DNA of 64,000 nucleotides, from NCBI GenBank assembly GCA_018267475.1, contig JAFDYI010000024.1, positions 1 through 64,000 of the forward strand, given 5' to 3'. Under the pieces are notes generated by a model. That model was given only the letters and a program-made list of their open reading frames with translations, ran no database searches and was not told where the DNA came from. Positions 17,523-26,467 of the stretch are shown piece by piece. This DNA comes from Bacteroidota bacterium. Its GTDB lineage: Bacteria > Bacteroidota > Bacteroidia > B-17B0 > Aurantibacillaceae. Position numbers and translations under genes: made by a program. Each line of letters begins with the position of its first letter. Position 1 is the stretch's first letter.

Positions 17523-18275
17523 ATGAGTTTTAAACAAAAAATATATTTCGCCAGCGATTTTCATTTGGGAGTACCTACCTACGAGGCTAGTTTGGCGCGC
17601 GAAAAAAGGATTGTAGCTTGGCTTGACGAGATAAAAAAAGAGGCTGCCGAAATTTTTTTGGTAGGCGATGTCTTTGATTTTTGGTTTGAATATCGCTACA
17701 CAGCCCCAAAAGGTTTTGTGCGTTTGTTAGGGAAAATAGCTGAAATTACAGACGGTGGTACCCCCGTACACTTGTTTACCGGCAATCATGATATGTGGTT
17801 GCGCAATTACCTTCCAAAAGAAATTGGCATCACGCTTCACACCCAGCCCATAGAACGCACCTTTGGCAAAAAAACCTTTTTTATTGGGCATGGCGATGGG
17901 CTTGGCCCCGGAGATAAGCAGTATAAATTCATAAAAAAGTTATTTGCCAACTCGTTTTTGCAATGGTGCTTTGCGCGTTTACACCCCAACTTGGCCTTTG
18001 CCACGGCTCATTATTTTAGCAGCAAAAGCCGTATTGCTACCGGCAATGCAGACGCAACCTACTTGGGCGACGATAAAGAGTGGTTGGTTGCTTTTTGTAA
18101 AGAAAAATTAACAGAAAAACAGTACGATTATTTTATTTTTGGACACAGACACCTGCCCCTTGAAATAAAATTGACCGAACAATCAAAATACATTAACTTA
18201 GGCGAGTGGATTAACTACTACACTTATGCCGAATTTGATGGTAAGGATATTCGTTTGAAGTACTATAAATTGTAG
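17523..18275 (+). CDS. lpxH: UDP-2,3-diacylglucosamine diphosphatase (LpxH)
   Basis: Hydrolyses UDP-2,3-diacylglucosamine to lipid X in lipid A synthesis at the inner face of the inner membrane. A calcineurin-like metallophosphatase of 250 residues with the full metal set: SDFHLG (Asp, His), GDVFDFWFE, TGNHDMW, GHGDGLG and FGHRH near the C-terminus. The FDFW and TGNHD context is specific to the LpxH/YbbF group. ATG at 17523, preceded by the palindromic promoter. Convergent with the toxin gene. Confidence 0.92.
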   Translation: MSFKQKIYFASDFHLGVPTYEASLAREKRIVAWLDEIKKEAAEIFLVGDVFDFWFEYRYTAPKGFVRLLGKIAEITDGGTPVHLFTGNHDMWLRNYLPKEIGITLHTQPIERTFGKKTFFIGHGDGLGPGDKQYKFIKKLFANSFLQWCFARLHPNLAFATAHYFSSKSRIATGNADATYLGDDKEWLVAFCKEKLTEKQYDYFIFGHRHLPLEIKLTEQSKYINLGEWINYYTYAEFDGKDIRLKYYKL

Positions 18276-18307
18276 TATTTAGCATTCTCTAACTTCCCTC
18301 GAAATTT

Positions 18308-18574
18308 CTATGGAAACGTTTCGTAAATTTCTTTTCGGTGCCCAAAAATCACGAAATAAACAATATCTTTTTCTATTTTGACGCCAATTCTATAATCACC
18401 TATACGAATACGGTAATAGGCATCATACCCTACAAGTTTTTTTAAATTTTTAATTTGCGTGATGTTTTCTGCACTTTCAACTTGAACGATGCAAGAAGCG
18501 ATATTATCTTTTAAACTTTTACTACGTATTTTTTTTAACTCTTTAAAAAAGGGTTTTTTAAATTCAATTTTCAT
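18308..18574 (-). CDS. RelE/ParE-family toxin
   Basis: 88-residue basic protein with the RelE fold: a two-helix N-terminal half (FKKPFFKELKKIRSKSLKD) and C-terminal strands with YYRIRIGDYRIGVKIEKD and VIFGHRKEIYETFP. RelE-type toxins usually cut mRNA on the ribosome, and the YRIRIGDYRI plus late GHR pattern fits this branch rather than ParE. Its ATG overlaps the antitoxin stop by 4 nt (ATGA), so the two are translated together with antitoxin first. The target is inferred. Confidence 0.85.
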   Translation of the reverse strand: MKIEFKKPFFKELKKIRSKSLKDNIASCIVQVESAENITQIKNLKKLVGYDAYYRIRIGDYRIGVKIEKDIVYFVIFGHRKEIYETFP

Positions 18575-18768
18575 TGATTTAAAACCTTCATCACTTCAGC
18601 GCGACTAACGCTTGAATCTTTCATTCCATTTTCAATTTTTTGAGCAAATTTCCAATCCTTTACCTCTTTGTGTGTAAGTGCTTTAGCGCTCATGCCCAGT
18701 TTTTTTGCCAAATTGATAAGAAAACCTATATCGGATTTTTTATCTACGTTTATTACAACAGTCTCCAT
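18571..18768 (-). CDS. Antitoxin of the RelE-type pair
   Basis: 65-residue protein (METVVINV start) with a short beta start, DKKSDIGFLINLAKKLGMSAK, and a charged C-terminal half ending in SRAEVMKVLNQ. Length, position before a RelE-type toxin and the 4-nt overlap identify it as antitoxin; the DNA-binding family is not recognised. I choose ATG 18768. A TTG at 18792 lies inside the -7 element TACTTTTG (18797-18790). The pair should repress its own promoter, as is usual for type II systems. Confidence 0.78.
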   Translation of the reverse strand: METVVINVDKKSDIGFLINLAKKLGMSAKALTHKEVKDWKFAQKIENGMKDSSVSRAEVMKVLNQ

Positions 18769-18789
18769 AAAACAGTTTCTTATTTCAGA

Positions 18790-18797
18790 CAAAAGTA
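18790..18797 (-). promoter_or_regulatory. -7 element TACTTTTG of the toxin-antitoxin operon
   Basis: Minus-strand -7 match 21 nt before the antitoxin ATG. Rules out the upstream TTG start. Confidence 0.5.
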
Positions 18798-18930
18798 AGA
18801 AATATTTTTGAATTATGAATTAAGTAAAATGGTATTTAGTTTCATTATTTAATTTTCAACAATTCGCTTATTTAGTGTATTTTTGTTCTGACTTCTAGAA
18901 AGCGATAATAACTTCAAAACATAAAAAAAC

Positions 18931-19980
18931 ATGGAACACAATTTATTGCAAGAAATGGTAGAGGCGCAAGCCAAATTGATGAAAGGTTTTGAAACCTTAG
19001 AAAAATTGCCCGAAGTAGAGATTGGGCAAACTCCAAAAACAGAGGTGTATGCAGAAGATAAGATGCGCCTGTATCGCTACAACCGCGATAACGCCGCCCC
19101 CGTAAAAACCCCGGTACTTATTGTGTATGCGCTTGTAAATACATACAAGATGCTGGATTTGCAGCCCGACAGAAGCTACATAAAAAACCTGCTGAACTTA
19201 GGTTTAGACGTATATTTAATTGATTGGGGCTTTCCAACAAAAGTCGACCGTTTTTTAACCATTGATGATTACGTAAACGGATATATCAATACCTGCGTAG
19301 ATGTGATTCGTAAAAAACATAAAACAGACAAAATAAACATCATCAGCATTTGCCAAGGAGGTACCTTTAGCCTTATATATACCGCCTTACACCAAGATAA
19401 AGTAAAAAATTTAGTAACACAAGTTACCCCGGTTGATTTTTCTACTAATGACGGCTTGCTTTTTAGATGGAGTAAGGATATGGACTTTGATAAACTTGTA
19501 GAAGGGTTTGATGGCATCATACCCGGCTCCTTTTTAAACGAAGGTTTTAACAGCCTAAAACCTACGCAACAGTTTATAAAACAACAAGCTTTGGTAAATA
19601 TGCTTGATGACGAAGATAAAATGATGAACTTTTTGCGAATGGAAAAATGGATTGCCGAAAGTCCCGACCAATCGGGCGAATGCTACCGCCAGTTTATGAA
19701 AGATTTGTATCAAAAAAACCTTTTGGTAAAAAACGAATTAGTTGTGGGAGGCAAAAAAGTAAATTTAAAAAATATTAGTTGCCCGGTACTAAACGTGTAC
19801 GCCACACAAGACCACTTAGTACCACCTGCTGCCAGCATACCGTTATGCGACCACATTGCCAGCACCGATAAAGAAACATACAGTTTCTCCGGCGGACATA
19901 TAGGAGTATTTGTTGGCTCTAAATCGCAGAAAGAATTAGCACCTGCCGTAGCCGACTTTTTGAAAAAAAGAGACAAATAG
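18931..19980 (+). CDS. phaC: Polyhydroxyalkanoate synthase, class III-like PhaC
   Basis: Alpha/beta-hydrolase that polymerises 3-hydroxyacyl-CoA into storage polyester. 349 residues is the class III size (class I and II are near 560 or more). The nucleophile elbow SICQGGTFSL carries the catalytic Cys, with Ser where Gly is usual. The acid is in ATQDHLVPP and the His in SGGHIGVF. The N-terminal AYxxDKMRLYRY segment is typical. Class III enzymes need PhaE, but no PhaE-like gene adjoins it. A -7 element TATTTTTG (18878-18885) lies 45 nt upstream. It ends exactly where the convergent TPR gene ends. Confidence 0.85.
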   Translation: MEHNLLQEMVEAQAKLMKGFETLEKLPEVEIGQTPKTEVYAEDKMRLYRYNRDNAAPVKTPVLIVYALVNTYKMLDLQPDRSYIKNLLNLGLDVYLIDWGFPTKVDRFLTIDDYVNGYINTCVDVIRKKHKTDKINIISICQGGTFSLIYTALHQDKVKNLVTQVTPVDFSTNDGLLFRWSKDMDFDKLVEGFDGIIPGSFLNEGFNSLKPTQQFIKQQALVNMLDDEDKMMNFLRMEKWIAESPDQSGECYRQFMKDLYQKNLLVKNELVVGGKKVNLKNISCPVLNVYATQDHLVPPAASIPLCDHIASTDKETYSFSGGHIGVFVGSKSQKELAPAVADFLKKRDK

Positions 19981-19997
19981 CTATTTGTTTTTTTTCA
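19963..19997. terminator. Bidirectional terminator at the phaC/TPR junction
   Basis: A perfect 16-base palindrome, ACAAATAG/CTATTTGT (19973-19988), contains both stop codons back to back. An A-run lies to its left and a T-run to its right. Either strand therefore reads stem plus U-tract. Confidence 0.5.
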
Positions 19998-20652
19998 ATT
20001 GCTTTGCTTTTCCAAAATCAGCTTGAGCCTGTTCTTTTTTTTCTGTTTTTTGGTAAGCCATACCCCTATTATGATAAGCTTCTGTAAAGCTAGCGTCTAT
20101 TTGTATTGCTTTAGTAAAATCGGCAATGGCTACTTGGTATTTTTGTTGATTCATCTCAAGCAAACCACGATTGTAATAAGCCACCTCAAAAGTGGGTGCA
20201 AGCTGAATAGATTTAGTAAAATCGGCATAAGCACCTTCGTTGTCGTTCAGTTTTGCCTTTGCTAAACCTCGCATGGTGTAAGCCTTTGCATTATGCGCGT
20301 GTAGCTTAATGCTTTGCGAAAAATCGGCCACAGCACCTTGCAAATCGCTTATTTTCAGCTTCGTCATACCTCTATTAAAATAAGTTTGAAACGCTTTGGA
20401 ATAAGTAGGGTTTATGCTAATAGACTGATCAAAATCAGCAATAGCGCCTTGATAATTTTTCATATCGTATTTTACAATACCGCTTTTATATAAGGCGTCG
20501 GCTTCTCCATCGTATTTCGATTGAGCGAAAAAAACATGAACATTAAAAAAAAAGAACACGAGTAATACACTTTTTCTAAAACACAAAGAAAACAAAGCCT
20601 CCGCAGTGCCCACACGACTATTTCCTAGTATTATCAAGTAAAGATGTTTCAT
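19981..20652 (-). CDS. Exported tetratricopeptide-repeat protein
   Basis: 223-residue protein with a hydrophobic N-terminus ending in FAQ (about residue 45), a likely signal peptide, and about five TPR units. Repeated patterns include YKSGIVKYDMKNYQGAIADF, YFNRGMTKLKISDLQGAVADF, YTMRGLAKAKLNDNEGAYADF and YYNRGLLEMNQQKYQVAIADF. TPRs mediate protein-protein contact; no enzyme domain is present. The first ~25 residues before the hydrophobic stretch are odd for a signal peptide, and a later start such as GTG in front of LLVFFFFNVHVFFAQ is possible. Confidence 0.78.
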   Translation of the reverse strand: MKHLYLIILGNSRVGTAEALFSLCFRKSVLLVFFFFNVHVFFAQSKYDGEADALYKSGIVKYDMKNYQGAIADFDQSISINPTYSKAFQTYFNRGMTKLKISDLQGAVADFSQSIKLHAHNAKAYTMRGLAKAKLNDNEGAYADFTKSIQLAPTFEVAYYNRGLLEMNQQKYQVAIADFTKAIQIDASFTEAYHNRGMAYQKTEKKEQAQADFGKAKQLKKNK

Positions 20653-20663
20653 GTAACTGTTTT

Positions 20664-20756
20664 TTAATATTTGTCTAACAACGATTTACAGCGCATTATA
20701 TTCTTTTCTTTTACTTTTAATAATCTCTTATACGAGCTTTTGCTGCCTTTTGCCAT
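20664..20756 (-). CDS. Possible small basic peptide (30 aa)
   Basis: Short frame beginning MAKGSKSSYKRLLK and ending LLDKY, with nine lysines. It lies 31 nt after a consensus -7 box (20795-20788) and 11 nt before the TPR start, so it could be a leader peptide or chance. Not recognised as any family. Confidence 0.2.
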   Translation of the reverse strand: MAKGSKSSYKRLLKVKEKNIMRCKSLLDKY

Positions 20757-21032
20757 AAAGTACCCTTTTCTATTTATTGTTGTCCGACAAAAGTACAAAA
20801 CAAGTTCAAAATCTTTAAAAAGGGTTGATTTTATTTATGCGCTCGTCTTCGCAAAAAAGAGGAAGAACTATCATCGCGAATATCAAACCATTATAAGGGA
20901 GTACATGGAGCCTTTTCTTTTGTTTGGTAACAAATAAAGCAAGCCTTTCGCTTATCTTTCAAGCCACCCCTAAAAAGAACGCTTTTTTGTGTAATAATGA
21001 CCATCTTACATCTACTTACCAATAAAAAACAG

Positions 21033-21040
21033 TACCTTTG
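21033..21040 (+). promoter_or_regulatory. -7 element TACCTTTG of clpX
   Basis: Consensus -7 box 34 nt before the clpX ATG. No -33 TTG at the usual distance. Confidence 0.55.
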
Positions 21041-21074
21041 CGTAGTATTTAAAATTTTTTAAAAAAAATAATTC

Positions 21075-22319
21075 ATGGCGAAGAATACGATTGTATGCTC
21101 TTTTTGCGGGCAAGATAAACGAAATGCTAAAATGCTGATAGCCGGACACAGTGCGCACATTTGTGATGTATGTGTAGCCGAAGCCTACAAAATTGTAACC
21201 GTTGAAAGCAACACTACCATCAAAGAAGAAGCAAAAGCGGCTTTATCTGTACTAAAACCGGAAGCCATAAAAAAGTATTTAGATGAGTACATTATAGGGC
21301 AAGATCAAGCAAAAAAAATAATGAGCGTAGCGGTGTACAATCATTTTAAACGCATATCAAACCCCAAACACATTCTAGAAAAAGAAGAAATAGAAATAGA
21401 AAAATCAAACATTATTTTAGTAGGAGAAACCGGAACCGGAAAAACATTGATGGCTCGCACTATTGCTAAGCTGCTAAACGTGCCCTTTTGTATTGCCGAT
21501 GCTACCGTGCTTACCGAAGCCGGCTATGTGGGCGAAGATGTTGAAAGCGTGCTTAGCCGCTTATTGCAAGCTGCTGATTTTGATGTGCCCTCGGCAGAGC
21601 GCGGCATCGTTTTTATAGATGAAATAGATAAAATTGCCCGCAAGGGAGATAACGCCTCTATTACCCGCGATGTATCGGGCGAAGGAGTTCAACAGGGTTT
21701 ACTAAAGTTATTAGAAGGATCGGCTGTAAACGTGCCGCCGCAAGGAGGGCGCAAGCACCCCGAACAAAAAATGATTCAGGTAAACACCAAAAATATTTTA
21801 TTTATTTGCGGAGGCGCTTTTGATGGGATTGAAAAAATTATTGCGCGCCGTATGAACACACAAGCCATTGGCTTTAGCGCATCGGTTAATGCCCAAGAGG
21901 TGGATCGAGCTAATTTATTGCAATACATTATTCCTCAAGATTTAAAAAACTTTGGCTTAATACCCGAACTTATTGGCCGTCTGCCCATTACCACCTACAT
22001 GAATTCTTTAAATGAAAAAACACTGCGCCGCATTTTAGTAGAGCCTAAAAATGCCTTGATAAAACAGTATCAAAGCTTGTTTAAAATAGATGGTATTGAC
22101 TTAAAATTTGAAGATCCCGTGTATGACCTTATTGTAAAAAAAGCCATTGAACATAAGCTGGGGGCTCGTGGTTTGCGTGGTATATGCGAAGCCATCATGC
22201 TGGATTTAATGTACGAAATTCCTTCACAAAAAAACCCACCCAAAACCTTTACCGTTACTTTAGAGTATGCCCAACAAAAATTATCTAAAGCTAATTTAGG
22301 ATCGTTGATGGCAGCTTAA
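21075..22319 (+). CDS. clpX: ATP-dependent Clp protease ATP-binding subunit ClpX
   Basis: Hexameric AAA+ unfoldase feeding substrates to ClpP. The 414 residues have an N-terminal zinc-binding domain with Cys 8, 11, 30 and 33. Walker A is GETGTGKT (near 119), the pore loop GYVGED, Walker [12 protein letters not shown], the ClpX-specific RKH loop (GGRKHPEQ) and a C-terminal small domain with [10 protein letters not shown]. Full length. Unusually for the phylum, no clpP or tig lies upstream; murQ follows after 19 nt and probably shares its transcript. Confidence 0.97.
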   Translation: MAKNTIVCSFCGQDKRNAKMLIAGHSAHICDVCVAEAYKIVTVESNTTIKEEAKAALSVLKPEAIKKYLDEYIIGQDQAKKIMSVAVYNHFKRISNPKHILEKEEIEIEKSNIILVGETGTGKTLMARTIAKLLNVPFCIADATVLTEAGYVGEDVESVLSRLLQAADFDVPSAERGIVFIDEIDKIARKGDNASITRDVSGEGVQQGLLKLLEGSAVNVPPQGGRKHPEQKMIQVNTKNILFICGGAFDGIEKIIARRMNTQAIGFSASVNAQEVDRANLLQYIIPQDLKNFGLIPELIGRLPITTYMNSLNEKTLRRILVEPKNALIKQYQSLFKIDGIDLKFEDPVYDLIVKKAIEHKLGARGLRGICEAIMLDLMYEIPSQKNPPKTFTVTLEYAQQKLSKANLGSLMAA

Positions 22320-22338
22320 TCCTTTTTTCACCCTTTTT

Positions 22339-23145
22339 ATGAGTAAAAGTACAGAAAGCCCCTCTAAGTACAAGCATTTAGAAAAGATGCCTGTGTCTAA
22401 AATTCTGGCAGGCATCAATAAAGAAGACGATACGGTAGCCCAATCCGTAAAAAAAGCAATTCCTCAAATAGAAAAAGCCGTACAAATGATAGCCTCTAAA
22501 ATGAAAAAAGGAGGTCGGATTTTCTACGTAGGAGCCGGTACCAGCGGTCGTTTAGGCATTGTAGATGCCAGCGAGTGCCCTCCCACCTACGGCATAGAGC
22601 AAGGAAAAGTAATAGGCTTAATAGCAGGGGGCGACAGCGCCATACGCAAAGCCGTTGAATTTGCAGAAGATGATGAAACACAAGCCTGGATTGATTTGCA
22701 GCCGTACAAAATAAATAAAAACGATGTGCTGGTAGGTATTGCCGCCTCCGGAAAAACACCTTATGTACTGGGTGCCGTAAAAAAATGCAACGAAAAAAAA
22801 ATTACAACAGTTTGTATTGTATGCAACACCAACAGCGCTTTAGCTAAAGCCGTTCAATATCCGATAGAAGTAAGTACAGGGGCCGAGTTTGTAACCGGCA
22901 GCACCCGCATGAAAGCCGGTACCGCGCAAAAAATGGTGCTAAACATGATTTCTACTTCGGTAATGATAAAAATGGGACGCGTAAAAGGAAATAAAATGGT
23001 AGATATGCAATTAAGCAACAATAAATTAGTAGAGCGAGGCACCCTAATGCTCATGAACGAGCTAAACATACCTTTTGATGCAGCTCAAAAACTTCTTCTA
23101 AAAAAAGGCAGCGTACGCAAAGCCTTAGAAAAGAAAAAAAAGTAA
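22339..23145 (+). CDS. murQ: N-acetylmuramic acid 6-phosphate etherase (MurQ)
   Basis: Cleaves the lactyl ether of MurNAc-6-P to give GlcNAc-6-P and D-lactate in cell-wall recycling. It is a SIS-domain protein of 268 residues with GAGTSGRLGIVDASECPPTYG-type active site, ASGKTPYVLGA sugar-phosphate loop, and the family signature TGAEFVTGSTRMKAGTA. The C-terminal helical tail is slightly short compared with ~300-residue homologues, as is common in Bacteroidetes. Likely co-transcribed with clpX. It connects with the NamZ-like enzyme at 35305, which would release MurNAc outside the cytoplasm. Confidence 0.93.
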   Translation: MSKSTESPSKYKHLEKMPVSKILAGINKEDDTVAQSVKKAIPQIEKAVQMIASKMKKGGRIFYVGAGTSGRLGIVDASECPPTYGIEQGKVIGLIAGGDSAIRKAVEFAEDDETQAWIDLQPYKINKNDVLVGIAASGKTPYVLGAVKKCNEKKITTVCIVCNTNSALAKAVQYPIEVSTGAEFVTGSTRMKAGTAQKMVLNMISTSVMIKMGRVKGNKMVDMQLSNNKLVERGTLMLMNELNIPFDAAQKLLLKKGSVRKALEKKKK

Positions 23146-23317
23146 CACTCCTATTACAACGGTTTACAATTCCAATCCATTGGTTTTTATGCGCTTGTTT
23201 AGCTATAAAAAAGCCCATACCATTATGATAACAAGAAATGCTTGTTAAACTTTACTAAAAAAACCGAGTATAGCCAAATAGTTCTCGTTTAAAACCCAAG
23301 CGATGGTTTTATTTTTT

Positions 23318-23325
23318 TACTTTTG
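23318..23325 (+). promoter_or_regulatory. -7 element TACTTTTG before the hydroxybutyrate dehydrogenase
   Basis: Ends 18 nt before ATG 23344. A TTG start at 23323 would overlap this box, so the ATG is preferred. Confidence 0.55.
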
Positions 23326-23343
23326 AGGCCAAAACGAATACGT

Positions 23344-24111
23344 ATGAAAACTGTTTTAATAACCGGAAGCACCAGCGGCATAGGCCTTGGTATAGCCAAA
23401 GAATTTGCTAAAGAAAAATACAATATTATTTTTAATGGTTTAGAAACCAACGGGCCACAAATAGCAGAAAGCATAGGAAAAGAATACGGCATCAAAACCC
23501 TATACTCACCCGCCAACATGCTAAAACCCGAAGAAATAAAAGCCATGATTGATTTAGGCATCAACACCTTTGGCTCTATTGATGTGTTGGTAAACAATGC
23601 GGGTATTCAGTTTGTAGCAGCAGTAGAAGATTTTCCGGAAGACAAATGGAATGCTATCATAGCCATAAACCTTACTTCGGCCTTTCATACCACCAAGCAT
23701 GTGTGGAAAAAAATGAAAGAGAATAAATTTGGGCGCATTATCAATATCGCTTCGGCACATGGCTTAGTAGCCAGCGAGTTTAAAAGCGCTTATGTATCGG
23801 CCAAACACGGCTTAGTAGGCTTTACCAAAACCGTTGCTTTAGAAGGAGCCCCCTTTAACATTACTGCTAATGCTATTTGTCCGGGTTATGTAAAAACCCC
23901 TTTAGTAGAAAAACAAATTGCCGACCAAGCCAAAACACACGGCATACCCGAAAGCGAAGTGGTAAGCAAAATTATGCTTGAAAAGCAGGCTGTAAAAGAA
24001 TTTGTATCGATAGAGTTGTTAGGAAAAACGGCTGTTTTTTTAGCCTCAGAGCAAGCCTCAACCCTTACGGGAACGGCTCTTCCGGTAGATGGTGGTTGGA
24101 ACGCACAATAA
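23344..24111 (+). CDS. 3-hydroxybutyrate dehydrogenase (short-chain dehydrogenase)
   Basis: NAD-dependent SDR of 255 residues interconverting 3-hydroxybutyrate and acetoacetate. It shows the cofactor motif TGSTSGIGLGIA, NNAGIQ, catalytic Ser in INIASAHGLVAS and YVSAKHG (Tyr and Lys). The family-typical segment GYVKTPLVEKQIADQAKTHG and the end GTALPVDGGWNAQ match bacterial D-beta-hydroxybutyrate dehydrogenases better than general FabG. It links HMG-CoA lyase (acetoacetate) with PhaC-type polyester metabolism. Starts at ATG 23344 because the -7 box overlaps the earlier TTG. Confidence 0.87.
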   Translation: MKTVLITGSTSGIGLGIAKEFAKEKYNIIFNGLETNGPQIAESIGKEYGIKTLYSPANMLKPEEIKAMIDLGINTFGSIDVLVNNAGIQFVAAVEDFPEDKWNAIIAINLTSAFHTTKHVWKKMKENKFGRIINIASAHGLVASEFKSAYVSAKHGLVGFTKTVALEGAPFNITANAICPGYVKTPLVEKQIADQAKTHGIPESEVVSKIMLEKQAVKEFVSIELLGKTAVFLASEQASTLTGTALPVDGGWNAQ

Positions 24112-24162
24112 ACGTATATTTACCGCAATAAATAGATAAAAATTGCGTTTTATACGTATAAT

Positions 24163-25005
24163 ATGATGAAAAAGACATACTATTTCCTACCTATTGCTTT
24201 TTTTTTATGGGCTTGCAAGGCCGAGCAGGTAGTTGTGCCCTCTTATGTAAATGTAGGTACTTACAATGTGGTTACCTCTTACGCCGCACAAGGTACTAAC
24301 AATCAAAGTTTTTCGGATATGGCTATAAACGCCAACGGCAACTCGTATGGAACGTTCCCCATAGGAATCAATATGCCGGTAATAGCATCGGGCCCCACCT
24401 CCCTTTTAATACAACCTTTGATAGAGATAAACGGAGTGGGGCTGATACGTTCGGTATATGAACTAATGAATGCCTGTGATACTACCATCACCATCACACA
24501 AGGAAAAGTTACGCAAATAATCCCAGAATTTCAATATTATCCTAATGTTAAGTTTAGAATTATGGACGATTTTAATTTTGGCACCCCCAACCTTTTTACC
24601 CAAAATGACACTTGCTCTTCTCTTAGTCCAAATGGTTTTGGAGGGGGCGTTGGCAATAAATGCCTAAAAATGAGCCCTTGGAATGGGGTGCAGTACTGCT
24701 CGGTTACCACCAACTCTTCCTACTTTTTGCCTGCCGGAGGCGTAGGCGTATATATAGAATACAACTACCTAAGCAATATAGATATAGGTTTTACTCTTAC
24801 CGGAGCCAGCAACGGAAACAGTGCCGGCTTAGGAGGCTCGCACCCATCGGCCAACTGGAATAAATCGTACCTATATATTACCCAACAAGTATCCACCATT
24901 AACGACCCGGTAGGATATTACCTAAAAATTTACTGTAACTATACCGATAGCGTAGGCACCAACGCCGCTTACCTTGATAATTTAAAAGTGATAAGTCGTC
25001 AATAA
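24163..25005 (+). CDS. Lipoprotein of unknown function
   Basis: 280-residue secreted protein. The N-terminus MMKKTYYFLPIAFFLWAC is a lipoprotein signal (lipobox LWAC, Cys about 18). The mature part is Asn, Ser, Gly and Thr rich (NGNSYGTFPIG, GFGGGVGNKC, GASNGNSAGLGGS) with predicted beta character and several scattered cysteines. I do not recognise a domain. Five bases separate it from the polyprenyl glycosylphosphotransferase gene, so both probably belong to one transcript. Periplasm or outer-membrane location is expected. Confidence 0.7.
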   Translation: MMKKTYYFLPIAFFLWACKAEQVVVPSYVNVGTYNVVTSYAAQGTNNQSFSDMAINANGNSYGTFPIGINMPVIASGPTSLLIQPLIEINGVGLIRSVYELMNACDTTITITQGKVTQIIPEFQYYPNVKFRIMDDFNFGTPNLFTQNDTCSSLSPNGFGGGVGNKCLKMSPWNGVQYCSVTTNSSYFLPAGGVGVYIEYNYLSNIDIGFTLTGASNGNSAGLGGSHPSANWNKSYLYITQQVSTINDPVGYYLKIYCNYTDSVGTNAAYLDNLKVISRQ

Positions 25006-25010
25006 ATTAC

Positions 25011-26429
25011 GTGAACAAAAAACAACAAGCCATACGCTACTTTGTGTGCGATTTTTTAGCTGCTATGCTGGCTTGGTTTTTATTTTTTATATACAGAAAA
25101 ATATATATAGAGCGCGAATGGCTTTGGTACGAGCATCTATGGGAAAACCCCACGCTGTATATAGGGCTTATAGCAATACCCGCCTGCTGGACTATTTTAT
25201 ACTACATACAAGGAGTATATCACAACCCCTTTAGGCGCTCGCGCATCAACGAAATGCTGCAAACGCTATACACCACGGCTATTGGTGTGCTCGTACTGTT
25301 TTTTGTGCTTTTACTTGATGATGAAGTTATTTCCTACAAAAATTATTACAAAACCATAGGCACGCTGTTTGGCTTGCATTTTTTTCTTACCGCTATTCCA
25401 AGATTTGTACTATCCAGCCGCACTAACAAAAAAATACAAAAACGAAAAATAGGCTTTAAAACCCTGCTAATAGGAAGCAACGAAAAAGCATGGAGCATCT
25501 ACAACGAAATTCAATCGCAGGAAAAAGGAAACGGCAATCTTTTTATTGGGTTTGTACATATAGACGAACGAAATGGGTTTTCAGAAAAATTAAAACAACA
25601 ACTCCCGCATATAGGTGAACTAAACGAACTGCCTGCTATCATAAAAAAACAAGAAGCCGAAGAACTTATCATTGCCTTAGAAAGCAGCGAACACGCCTAT
25701 ATTCAACAGATATTAAATAGTATTGTAGATGTAGATGTGCACATAAAACTAATCCCCGACGTTTATGATATTTTAGCCGGTTCGGTAAAATCAACCGCCT
25801 TAGTGCAAGCCCCTTTAATGGAGCTAAACCGAGAGGTAGCCCCCCGCTGGCAGCTTAATGCCAAACGTATTTTCGATGTGCTTTTTTCGCTATTTGTACT
25901 TCTTACATTTAGTTGGCTGTACCTATTACTAGCTCTTTTGGTAAAATGGACCTCAAAAGGGCCTGTTATTTTTTCGCAAGAGCGTTTAGGTTTGCACGGT
26001 CAGCCTTTTAAAATTTATAAATTTAGAAGCATGTATGTAGATGCCGAAAAAATGGGGCCTGCCCTATCTTCAGAAAACGACCCCCGCATTACCACTATTG
26101 GGCTTTTTTTACGAAAATCGCGCTTAGATGAATTTCCTCAATTTTTTAATGTATTAGTAGGTACCATGAGTATTGTAGGCCCACGCCCCGAACGAAAGTT
26201 TTATGTAGAACAAATAATCCCTAAAGCCCCTTATTACAGGCATTTGCACCGAGTGCGCCCGGGTATTACCTCGTGGGGACAAGTAAAATACGGTTACGCG
26301 CAAAATGTAGATGAAATGATAAAACGCCTAAAGTACGACCTGCTTTATACCGAAAACATAAGCCTGCTGGTAGATGTAAAAATTATTCTTTATACCATTA
26401 TGATTGTTTTTCAAGGAAGGGGTAAGTAA
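25011..26429 (+). CDS. Polyprenyl glycosylphosphotransferase (WcaJ/WbaP-like initiating enzyme)
   Basis: Transfers a sugar-1-phosphate from a nucleotide sugar to undecaprenyl phosphate, the first step of exopolysaccharide or O-antigen synthesis. The 472 residues have about four N-terminal membrane helices, a Rossmann-like middle (KTLLIGSNEKAWSIY) and a C-terminal sugar-transferase domain. That domain begins KRIFDVLFS with a re-entrant helix, then KGPVIFSQERLG, KIYKFRSM, RKSRLDEFPQFFNVL and SIVGPRPER. The start is GTG (25011), since the protein begins 5 nt after the lipoprotein gene. No polysaccharide cluster surrounds it. Confidence 0.92.
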   Translation: MNKKQQAIRYFVCDFLAAMLAWFLFFIYRKIYIEREWLWYEHLWENPTLYIGLIAIPACWTILYYIQGVYHNPFRRSRINEMLQTLYTTAIGVLVLFFVLLLDDEVISYKNYYKTIGTLFGLHFFLTAIPRFVLSSRTNKKIQKRKIGFKTLLIGSNEKAWSIYNEIQSQEKGNGNLFIGFVHIDERNGFSEKLKQQLPHIGELNELPAIIKKQEAEELIIALESSEHAYIQQILNSIVDVDVHIKLIPDVYDILAGSVKSTALVQAPLMELNREVAPRWQLNAKRIFDVLFSLFVLLTFSWLYLLLALLVKWTSKGPVIFSQERLGLHGQPFKIYKFRSMYVDAEKMGPALSSENDPRITTIGLFLRKSRLDEFPQFFNVLVGTMSIVGPRPERKFYVEQIIPKAPYYRHLHRVRPGITSWGQVKYGYAQNVDEMIKRLKYDLLYTENISLLVDVKIILYTIMIVFQGRGK

Positions 26430-26467
26430 TTTTTTAACATTTTTTAGTATTTTAAAAAGAATTTTTA

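Larger units (their letters stand above)
20653..21074. other. 422-nt intergenic region before clpX
   Basis: Holds the likely promoters of both flanking genes: minus-strand TACTTTTG (20795-20788) toward the TPR gene and plus-strand TACCTTTG (21033-21040) toward clpX. A 30-codon minus-strand reading frame (20756-20664) is listed separately. A longer plus-strand frame at 20671-20937 has no coding character. No RNA gene was recognised. Confidence 0.6.

Noticed and set aside
20671-20937. 88-codon plus-strand frame in the gap before clpX
   Set aside because: No domain, poor coding look (FFSFTFNNLLYE...), and it covers the likely minus-strand promoter.
24150-24161. 12-bp palindrome TTATACGTATAA before the lipoprotein gene
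   Set aside because: Short AT-rich palindromes are frequent here, and nothing else suggests an operator.
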